Assembly (NCBI GenBank): GCA_039090855.1
Contig: CM077007.1
Location: 12,325,515 to 12,389,514 of the forward strand
Source of the DNA: Macrothele yani
Taxonomy: Eukaryota > Arthropoda > Arachnida > Araneae > Macrothelidae
Direction: 5' to 3'
DNA length: 64,000 bases
Part shown: positions 55,831-64,000 of the stretch, one piece after another
How positions within the stretch are numbered: the first letter of the stretch is position 1
How the letters are laid out: the number at the start of each line of letters is the position of its first letter
Translations under genes and position numbers: made by a program
Notes under the pieces: generated by a model
What the model saw: only the letters and a program-made list of their open reading frames with translations
The model's database searches: none
What the model was told of the DNA's origin: nothing

Positions 55831-57290
55831 GGCATATCAGTTAAATGCCTCAGTATATTAAAAAATGCTATTTTATTCCGTAAAACAAGCAGAAGAATTC
55901 AAGGACTCGCAGAGATGGTGAGCGAAAGAGAAGAAAAAATAGAGCATTTTCTTAAATGCCCAGAAATTTATAGTTTTTTTTTTTAAATATGGCATGCGTT
56001 GCCAGTTCAGTTAACTAAAATTTTATGCAACAAAAAGTTTTTGGTATGATATTGTGCAAATATGTTATTTTTTATCTGGATTAAATTAAAAGAAAAGCCA
56101 AGCTAAAAAAAGGAACAGGACTTTCTGATACAACGCGTGTTTGCATGAATTATGCATCACCGCTTCGTTGAAGGTGTGGTGCATCAGGCGGTAAAAGCTT
56201 GGGCTCGAATCTTCTTTCAGCGTTCTCAGTGGAAAGAGAGGAGCCTAACGAGAACAAATTCTTTTTTTTTTTTGGCAATATGGAGAAAAAGATTATGATT
56301 TAGGAGACAGATTATAACTCTATTTCTTTTTCTGCACCTATTCTTCCTACCGAAAGGGATTCCAGAGAGAAAACCAGCCAAACTATCTACAACTAGAGCA
56401 GATTACGACTTTTCCCTTTAGATTGATTTAACTTGAATTTAATCTTCATCGGAAATTTACTTTCTGTTTGGAACTCTCTTTGGAAGGAATGAGCGCATGT
56501 CAACAGAAATTTGATTTTACTCTTTCTTCGGAGATAAAAATCGTGAATCAGCCGCGCAGTTTTTACCAGCTGCTAAAAATATACAGGGAAAGAAAATAGG
56601 AAAAATGCGGGCGTATAAATGGTGTCATTGGGTCATTTCATTATAAGCATTTAGAATGTGATGTCAAAGAGAGACTGAAGGCGATGTTTGCTCATCAAAA
56701 TCAACAGATGTTTCAGAGCTCTTCTGCTGCAAGGACATGTCAGCTGTAACAGACGGGCAATTCGTTAGACCATTGTTGCCAAAGACCTGAAGTGAACAAC
56801 GGCTGTTAAATACGTAAGGTGAAAAAAGAAAAGAATAACTACAGGAAAAATCCTTTAGAATAATGGCTTTCACTCTACGGTTTAAAAATATCTTTATCAG
56901 CGAGATCTATTAGTATTTTTATAGAATCGATGGTTTACTATGCAGTTTTACTTCTAAAAATGCTAAATGTTGGATATTTGGCCCAGCCGATTCTTGAGAT
57001 ACCATCAAGTTGACAAACTAGAGCTCTGCCATACTACTGTAATACAACAAAGTGGTATACCTAAAATTGACATCGAATGTAATGAATGATAGGCTTCTGA
57101 GTTCAAATCCAACCACCAACACTACAAGCATATTCCTATTTTTTCTTGTGGCATAGAAATGCCTATTCAACCATTAGCATGTAGCCACAATTTTTCAGAA
57201 AAACTTGAAAGCAACTTCACCATGGAGATAGAGAATACGCTTGTATATCTGCCATGTATTCGTAAAGGTTTATTCTTCATTAACATTTAA
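55831..57290. other. No gene seen
   Basis: No recognised gene. A possible tRNA-like phrase near 56170-56215 (GTGGTGCATCAGGCGGTAAAAG, GGGCTCGAATC) may be a decayed SINE head. Confidence 0.4.
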
Positions 57291-57291
57291 T

Positions 57292-57520
57292 TACTCGGGT
57301 GGCCTAGTGGTCGAATGCTCTGATTTTTCGCTTCTTACACCTGGGCCAAAAGTCTTGATTCCCGGAAAAAGCTTTTCTTTTTCATTTCGGGATTTAACGT
57401 CCACCATGAGTAACTCTTAGAGCTATGAGCAGTCGCCCGTCCCTAAATTAGAGCCACATATTCTAGGGAAGGGAGGGAGCTTGTGCCATTAGACAAACAT
57501 AACATTCATGCTTTATCCGG
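57292..57520. mobile_element. tRNA-like head joined to inverted SINE body
   Basis: A tRNA-like head on the plus strand (CGGGTGGCCTAGTGGTCGAATGC to TTGATTCCCGG) is followed by a SINE-A-type tail and body on the minus strand (GGGATTTAACGTCCACC, GAGCAGTCGCCCGTCCC, TTCTAGGGAAGGGA). The two may be separate insertions or one rearranged copy. Confidence 0.6.
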
Positions 57521-57524
57521 AAGC

Positions 57525-58420
57525 AGATTCATCAGAAGGTTCAGTGTTGATCGCTCCGTTGAGCACAGACTATGGACGCACTTTGAAGAAACAGATACTG
57601 TTACCAAAAGACACAGATGACCTAGGGCTACTACATCACATGAAGCAGTGCCTTCAAATTACAGCATGACGGTACACATTGAAAACACCTTCTCAGTTGC
57701 TTTTTGACCAAATCGCAGGCACAGGAACTAATGTTTCCGCACCCATCATATGCAGAAGATTGAAAGATAATGACCTCCATGCCGGACGTTCAGTGTTGTG
57801 TGTCTCTCTGACTCCACGTCACAGGACAGAGCGGCTGAATCGACGCCAAGAACATGTGACCTGGACTGAAGACCAATAAAGGTGCACATTGTTCACTGAT
57901 GAGTCATTATTTTCTATACGGAGTGACTCTCGGAGTAAACGATTCTGGAGGAAACCTGGATTACGTCATAATCCCTCTTACATCATTGAAACAGATTTCT
58001 ATGGTGGTGGCGAAGTAATGGTTCGTGCCGGCGCCTTGTGTGCATGTATACACCTCTATGTGCTTTTAAGAGGCAGTACGTCTGCTCAGAGGTATAGAAA
58101 TAAGGTCCTAGACCCCGTGTAGGTTACTATGCCCGTTTAAAGGAAAAAAAAATAATTTTTCAAGGTTATAATGCAAGGCTGGTTGACGAATGTATCGAAG
58201 TGAAAACCGTTTGCCGAATGGAGTGGCCACCATGATCTCCCGATCTCATTCCGATAGAAAATTATCAGGTTGCTCTACAGAGACAAATTGCTACTCTCAA
58301 ATCCCCACTTTAATCTCTTCATGAGCTTGCAGATGCTGTTGACAACCACTAGCAATTATTGTCACAGTACCTTTAGGACAGCCTCATAAACAGCATGCGC
58401 CCTCGCTGTGAATCGTGTAT
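57525..58420 (+). pseudogene. Tc1-like transposase pseudogene
   Basis: Visible parts: PRATTSHEAVPSNY, LTPRHRTERLNRRQEHVTWTEDQ, a stop in place of Trp, then LFTDESLFSIRSDSRS (first catalytic Asp) and GGGEVMV. After a deletion: ARLVDECIEV and SPDLIPIE (third catalytic Glu). The second Asp block is missing. It is a decayed copy of another Tc1 family, next to an intact one. Confidence 0.82.
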
Positions 58421-58558
58421 TGTAGTAAGGGCTAATCATACATCTCCTTCGTCTACTGTTTAACAAGGCAAACCGTTTTGCGTCATTTTTTGTTAGTGTC
58501 GATTTCTGGGTAAGTGCACAATAATAACTGTTTGCCAATCCATAGGATACGTTATATA

Positions 58559-60110
58559 CACTGGTGTGCAAAAATTAAGGACGAAGAGGAGAAATTAGCA
58601 TAACAGCGGAACGAGCAGGCAGAACGGACCGAAAGACCACTCAGGAGATAGACTAGGGTCCGGTACGGTAGGGCATGCACATATGCAGCATGACGTAAAG
58701 GGGGGGGGGGTGCCGGAAGGGTATAAAGCACACGGGCGGTGCACGATCAGCAGTTCGGTGAAAGCTATTGCACGGTGTACATGGCTTTGAACGACGTCGA
58801 GTTGTTGCCACCGTGTGATATGGCCAACAGGCAACCCAGTATACGACATCCGGATGATTTACCAGAGGTCGCGTCATTGGGAAGTTGGAAGAAAGTCGAA
58901 GTGTGACTAGTGTGGCCGAGGAGTTCGGGATCGCTCACAGCATCGTTTCACTAACTTGGAGAGCATTTCAAACGACAGCAACAGCTATACGAGAGTTTAG
59001 CAGTGGTCGTCTACAAGCAACCACGGTGGCGGACAACCGGTATATTGTCCTACAGGCGAGAAGAGACAGACGGCAGACAGCGGGAGAAATCGCAAGGCAC
59101 ATGCAACAGACAACTGGACGTCCGTTATGGTGTTTTACCGTGGCCAAGAGGCTGCACAAAGGTGGTCTATTTGCACGACGACCAGTACGGTGTGTGCCAT
59201 CAACGCCTGCTCATCGGAGACGGCGGTTTCTGTGGTGCCAGGAACACAAGAACTGGACACATCAGCAATGGTGTGGAGCTCTCTTTACGGATGAGAGCCG
59301 ATTTAGTCTGAAGAGCGGTTCTGAACGTATACACATCTGGAGAGAGCAGGGTACACGCAATCACACCTCCAACATCATCGAAAGGGACCGGTTTCGAGGT
59401 GGCGGAGTTCTCGTTTGGGGCAGTGTCATGCTTGGTAGCCGTACGGACCTCCATATCTTCCACGGAGGTTCAGTCACTGGTGTCCGCTATTGTACCGAGG
59501 TTCTCCTGCCTCACGTGCGTCTGTTTAGAGGAGCTGTGGGTCCTGAGTTGCTCTTCATGGACGACAACGCTACACCTCATCGTACAGTGGCTGTCGCAGA
59601 GCTGTTGAACAGTGAAGATATTCAACGCATGGGCTGGCCCGCAGTGTCCCCGGACCTAAATCCAATCGAGCACGTGTGGGACCTTCTCGGGAGACGCTTG
59701 GCAGCACGTCACCAGCCGCCAGCAACTATTCCGCTGCTGCGATTGGCGCTACAAGAGGAATGGGCCGCGAGGTCTCAACAGCTCTTTGACATCCTTGTCC
59801 TCAGCATGGGCAGACGTTGTAAATCCTGCAACGCAGTCAGGGGTGATCATATACCCTACTAAAGACTGGATTTTTCTTGACAGCCGCCTGTCACATGGAC
59901 GTTTCTGTCTTCTGTCCAGTTGTGCTCGAAGCTACCTTTTCAATAAAGTGCCTTTGCATCCTTTGGATTCCTTGTTTGGACGGTTTTGCTCACTTGTCCC
60001 ATATTCTTACATCTTGGGGTTCTTATGGTATGATTTGAGTCGATGTGGAGCACTTCTGCACGACGTTACATTCGAAAAACCGTCTCGTCCTTAATTTTTG
60101 CACGCCAGTG
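58559..60110 (+). mobile_element. Nearly intact Tc1 element
   Basis: Tips CACTGGTGTGCAAAAATTAA and, on the other strand, CACTGGCGTGCAAAAATTAA face each other, with TA at 58557-58558 and 60111-60112. Its 1552 bp contain one transposase gene. Short TIRs, correct target and a long open frame suggest a recent insertion. Confidence 0.95.
58820..59862 (+). CDS. Tc1 transposase, complete DD34E, one likely 1-base indel near the start
   Basis: A DNA cut-and-paste transposase acting at the TIRs. The long frame (58885-59862) is open from the codon after the stop at 58855-58857. It reads through the HTH (SVTSVAEEFGIAHSIVSLTW), GRLQATT, LWCQEHKNWT, FTDESRFSL (Asp136 counted from 58885), GGGVLVWG, LFMDDNATPHR (Asp227) and SPDLNPIEHVWD (Glu262). 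Asp227 to Glu262 has 34 residues between them, the Tc1 spacing. The natural start is probably ATG at 58820 (MANRQPSIRHPDD). A single missing base in the T run near 58858 separates it from TRGRVIGKLEESRS. Confidence 0.92.
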
Positions 60111-60228
60111 TATTATCACCGTGACAACTTCAAACCAAATATTTGCAGAGAAATCCAAACTATGATGACTTTTGCGAACAGACTGTAGAAGAACTTCGTG
60201 TTACAAGTGATATTCATATGGAAGTAGA

Positions 60229-60458
60229 CATTCGTCATACATAACACGATATGCAACTTGCTCATTAACCACCTTTGACGAAATGGTGAAGATCACTTCT
60301 ACATGTAATCAAATTAAAAACGGTATTTACAAGTTAAAACATAAGATAGATTAACTTGTAAATACCGTTTTTAATTTGATTAAATGTAGAAGTGATCTTC
60401 ACCATTTCGTCAAAGGTGGTTAATGAGCAAGTTGCATATCGTGTTATGTATGACGAAT
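60229..60458. repeat. 108-bp-arm near-perfect hairpin
   Basis: The left arm (60230-60337) and right arm (60351-60458) are reverse complements with one mismatch noted (ACATGTAATC against ACATTTAATC), around a 13-base loop. ATGACTTTTGCGAA occurs just outside both sides (60165-60178 and 60457-60470). No protein is encoded. Confidence 0.92.
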
Positions 60459-60470
60459 GACTTTTGCGAA

Positions 60471-60533
60471 TGTTACTTCAGTTTTGATAACCAGTGTTTT
60501 TCTCTGACACTTCGATAAGTCGCCGAAAGTCCA

Positions 60534-60570
<37 letters not shown>

Positions 60571-60850
60571 GCGTGCACACACACAGACGAGTGATGTCGT
60601 CCATCTCTGCGGCCAAAAACATTAGAGGTGTTCGGAGAACGTTTCGGTGCTATCTTACTTCACTATTTCTTTAATGACGAAATCGATTTCAGGATGTTTG
60701 CGCAAAGAGAGAGTTTTGCTGGCTCACGATTAGCGACCCTATTACCTACGCTAATTTGAGACAAAATACACTTAACTTCAAAAGCAAACAAAAAGAAAGA
60801 GGCGACAGTTTCGATCAAGTCGTCTATTTATATAACTATTTACACACACA
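60471..60850. other. CA microsatellite, no gene
   Basis: A (CA)n tract lies at about 60534-60566 with further CA/CG repeats to 60588. Nothing else is recognised. Confidence 0.6.
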
Positions 60851-60851
60851 C

Positions 60852-61127
60852 TGGCCAAACAATTAAGAACATTTATGATAAGACCGTCACAGTTAATAAA
60901 CGCCAGCATGTGCAACTGTAACATTCACATAGATGGGCTGAGAGCATTTTGCCTCGTACACTCTTTTAAGGGGATAAAGTTCTTTTGGCTGCAGTAAATC
61001 ACATAAACATGGGGAAAACCCAGGATCTGTCGGAATTTGAAAAAGGTCTAACCATTGACACACGTTTAGCGTGAACCATGATCAACAAAACAAGTTAGTA
61101 AAATCATCCAATGCATTGATTATGATG
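60852..61127 (+). mobile_element. Tc1-like 5' end
   Basis: ACACACTGGCCAAACAATTAAG is a Tc1-type inverted-repeat tip. It is followed by a leader and MGKTQDLSEFEKGLTID, the transposase N-terminus, which breaks off at a TIR-bounded insertion. Confidence 0.75.
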
Positions 61128-61562
61128 CGCTTTCCAATGTAACGGAAATCATTACTCACGTTATTACTCAAGTTATGAGGATAATGGCTGTAGAATAAAT
61201 CTCGTTCCTATGTCCTGGCCTTTGAGCCCATTTCTCCCATTTTCAATAGGGTTCGTCCCCAGTGGTCTCCTACCACATACTAAAATTTCCACGAAATCGA
61301 ACCATTTTTACGCGAGTTATGACGCATAAGGGCAATGGAATGGATCCCGCTCCTATGTCCTGACCTTTGACCCCATTTCGTGCGTTTTAAATAGGGTTGT
61401 TCCCCAGGTAGTCCCCTACCACATACTAAATTTCATCGAAATCGAACCATTTTTACTCGAGTTATCTTGCGGACGGACAGACAGACGGACGGACGGACAG
61501 GCGAACAAACAGACAGGCAAAGCTGGAGCATATACGCTTCTTCAACCTATGGCTGGAAAGCG
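61128..61562. mobile_element. TIR-bounded insertion with internal duplicated unit
   Basis: CGCTTTCCA at 61128-61136 and TGGAAAGCG at 61554-61562 are inverse ends. Inside, two ~125-bp units repeat (CCTATGTCCTGGCCTTTGA, CCTACCACATACTAAA, CGAAATCGAACCATTTTTAC), followed by a GGAC(A/G)-type microsatellite (about 61470-61525). It is non-coding and interrupts Tc1 sequence. Confidence 0.65.
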
Positions 61563-62003
61563 TAAATAAAAGAAATTACTGATTTCTCTAAAGCATCCAA
61601 TACAAGGACTTTAATGACTAGAAGACAAGTCGGGCCTTTCTTCTCCAATAGGCCTAAATGTGGTGGGAACACTATATTTAAAGAACATTACTCGTCGTGC
61701 TGTGAGGAGGATTGTAGAGATGAACAAGTCTTTCAATATGCAGCAAATGACTGCTGATTTCAACCAAGGAAGAAAAATGAAAAAGAAAAAGGCCTAATCA
61801 TTGACACACGTTTAGGCTGAATCATGATTAACAAAATAAAAGAAATTACTGATTTCTCAAAAGCATCCAATCCAAGGGTTTTTAGTGATTAGAAGAGAAG
61901 GGAAATCTTCTGTAGCTGAGTGGCATATATGTTGTTGGAATACTATACTTAAATATTATTACCGTCGTGCTGTAAGGAGGATTGTAGGGAAGATCAAAGA
62001 AGA
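61563..62003 (+). pseudogene. Tc1-like transposase fragments, duplicated
   Basis: AAAGAAATTACTGATTTCTC ... CGTCGTGCTGTGAGGAGGATTG appears at 61569-61720 and again at 61827-61990. The second copy follows another KGLIIDTRL N-terminal piece (about 61783-61815). These are N-terminal parts of one Tc1 family, rearranged and full of stops. Confidence 0.7.
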
Positions 62004-63311
62004 ACAAGAAAGATGACACCGAATTATCGGGTGTAATGAGCACGTCTTTTGAATCCGTTCTGACGCAAATTAAATTTATCCAAGCTATTCAAAGTCAATG
62101 GAACCGGTATGGAAAACAACAGTATCTGACGGAAGAAAGAAGTTTTTCATTCGGGTCTTTAATCCCTCAGATATTGGTGTAAACGGAATCTTGAGCTTAC
62201 GAACTCTTAGAAACAGAGTTATCGACAAAAATAAGATGTGACTTTACGTCCCCTGGTGGGAAAACCATACATTATTTTAGGAAGAAAGTATTCTCAAAAT
62301 GTTTATATATATGAGCGGTATCGGTCCAAGAAAAAAAAATTAGTCGAGTTTTCAGGAGCCCAGATTTTGCTACAAATACATCAGAAGCAGAAATTAACAC
62401 TTATGACCCCTGGTGGCCAAACCATTCTTTACGAAACATTAGAAATTATGTCAAAAATATTTTCCATCAGGTCTTGTATGCGATACAGGAAGAATTTTTC
62501 AAATCGGAGTTTTAGCAGCAGAAAATGCAATTGACCTTCATGCGCCCTAGCGGAAAATCTAAATGATTACGTGAAAATTTTGAATTTATAGGAAAAACAT
62601 TTCGCATCGGAAACACTATCCAACAAAGAAGGGATTTTTCAAATTGGACTTTTAGAAGTAGAGATATTGACAAAAATAAGATATACATCTACGCCCCCTG
62701 GCGTAGAAACCATGCATTATTTCAAGAAGAAAGTGTTCCTAAAAGGTTTGTCGACATGAGTAGCATCGGTCAACAAAAGACCTTTTTTTCAGTCGAGATT
62801 TTAGAAGCTCATATTTTTCTGCAAATACATCAGAAGTGGAAATTAAGACTTACGCCACCTGGTGGCCATACCATTTTTTTACAAAAACTAGAAATTATGT
62901 GCAAAGGATTTCCCATCAGGAGCTGTATCCGGTGCTGAAGGAATTTTTCAAATCGGAGGTATAAAAGCAGAGAAATAGTGGGAAACACAGTTTACCTTTA
63001 CGCCTCCTAGCGGAAAGTCTATGAACAACTTGAAATTTTTGAATTTTTAAGAAAAACATGTCATACTGGAAATACTATCCAACAAAAAAGGAATTTTTCA
63101 AATCGAACCCCTAGAAGTAGAGATATTGACAAAAATAAGATATATATCTACACTCCCTGGCGTAGAAACCATGCACTATTTTAAGAAGAAAATGTTCCTA
63201 AAAGGTTTCTTAACATGAGTAGTATCGGTCTACAAACGACGTTTTTTTTAATCGTGAATTTAGAAGCTCATATTTTGCTGCAAATACATCAGAAGCGGAA
63301 ATTAAGATTTA

Positions 63312-63327
63312 CGGCCCCTGGTGGCCA
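63312..63327 (-). promoter_or_regulatory. CTCF-consensus-like site, one change
   Basis: The minus strand reads TGGCCACCAGGGGCCG, one base from the consensus core. It lies in an A-type unit, just left of a SINE-A insertion. Confidence 0.45.
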
Positions 63328-63346
63328 AATTTTTTTTCTAAAAATT

Positions 63347-63574
63347 ATAATTTTTTTTTTTTTTTTGATTGGAGGTTTAACGACCTCCGTGAGCAACTCA
63401 ATGGGCTATAAGCAGTCGCCCGTCTTTAATTTAGGGTCACTGGTTCCAGGGAAGGGAGAGAGCCAGTGCCGTAAGACAAACACAACATCCATGCCTGCCG
63501 GGATTCGAACCCGGACCCCGTTCGGACGAATGATCAGAGGCCATCGCTTAGACCACTGCGCCACCGGGGCGGCA
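63347..63574 (-). mobile_element. SINE-A inserted in satellite array 2
   Basis: Near-consensus on the minus strand with a long T run. The unit sequence AAAATTA...AAATTATG is split between its two sides, giving a probable short target duplication. It inserted in an A-type unit, independently of the array 1 insertion. Confidence 0.93.
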
Positions 63575-64000
63575 AAATTAGAAATTATGTGTAAACGATT
63601 TCCCAACAGGAGCTGTATCCGGTGCAGAAAGCATTTTTCAAATCGGAGATTTAGAAGCAGAGATATAGGGCGAAACGCAATTTATCTTTACGCCCCCTAG
63701 CGGAAAGTCTTTGAATTATTTGAAAATTTTTAAATTATATGAAAAACATGTCACACCGAAAACACTATCCAACAAAGAAGGAATTTTTCAAATCAGACTC
63801 CTAGAAGTAGGGATATTGACAAAAATAAGATATACATCTACGCCCCCTGGCGGAGAAACTGTGGGATATTTTAGAAAGAAAATATTCCGAAAAGGTTTAC
63901 CGATGTGAGTGACATCAGTCCACGAAAGAATTTTTTCAATCGATATTTTAGAAGCTCAGATTTTATGGCAAATACATCAGAAGCAAACATTAACACTTAC

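Larger units (their letters stand above)
62004..64000 (+). repeat. Satellite-like array 2, runs off the window
   Basis: It opens with the boundary module (ATGACACCGAATTATCGGG, CACGTCTTTTGAATCC). Regular A-B-C units with cores at about 62247, 62405, 62542, 62692, 62853, 63001, 63151, 63312, 63691 and 63841 follow. A-type cores are 448-459 bp apart. The window ends just before the next expected A core (AACACTTAC). Confidence 0.87.

Overview
This window is repeat-dominated eukaryotic DNA from an invertebrate animal. I could not find one convincing single-copy host gene, rRNA or true tRNA gene in it. Almost every recognisable piece is a transposable element: LINEs of the RTE type, a Penelope-like element (PLE), Tc1/mariner, Pogo/Tigger, hAT and Helitron fragments, at least three tRNA-derived SINE families, a MITE, and two blocks of a ~150-bp satellite-like repeat. 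The mix of RTE and Penelope elements, many Tc1 copies, and a multi-copy protein family (30-32 kb) that I know from arthropod genomes suggests an arthropod or a related invertebrate. The species cannot be named from the sequence.

Layout. 0-2 kb: decayed Pogo/Tigger transposon (minus). 2.9-6.6 kb: two RTE LINE copies back to back (plus), the second inserted in the tail of the first. 7.9-8.2 kb: Tc1 3' fragment. 9.6-24.5 kb: low-coding DNA carrying many copies of SINE-A (tRNA head with A and B boxes, ~215 bp, poly-A tail), a Helitron Rep fragment (20-21 kb) and a 1-kb non-autonomous repeat at 18.0-19.1 kb that recurs inverted at 40.9-41.7 kb. 24.5-28.4 kb: hAT fragment, SINE-B copies, an internally deleted second-family RTE copy with a clear target-site duplication, and a Tc1 fragment. 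29.6-32.5 kb: a DNA transposon with terminal inverted repeats carrying the multi-copy protein, inserted into an older Tc1 relic. 32.76-34.45 kb: a complete Tc1 element with long TIRs but a dead transposase. 35.4-38.3 kb: mariner/IS630-type relic, a MITE, and an RTE copy with a 506-codon open RT.

40.3-47.5 kb and 62.0 kb to the window end: satellite-like arrays of ~150-bp units in an A-B-C trimer order of ~455 bp. Nearly every unit carries a CGCCCCCTRGYGG core. In A-type units the reverse complement reads TGGCCACCAGGGGGCG, identical or nearly identical to the textbook CTCF consensus, and all copies face the same way. This is the most striking signal in the window.

48.0-52.5 kb: a PLE (minus) with GIY-YIG endonuclease and RT parts, ~306-bp inverted terminal repeats, a 21-bp tandem repeat inside the RT, and an RTE copy inserted between the two domains with a 12-bp target-site duplication. 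53.0-53.8 kb: SINE-B units in a ~360-bp tandem array. 57.5-62 kb: several Tc1 elements, one (58.56-60.11 kb) nearly intact with a complete DD34E triad, followed by a 108-bp-arm hairpin and a TIR-bounded insertion.

The genes do not form a pathway. The window records successive nested insertions, and the relative ages of several can be read from what interrupts what.
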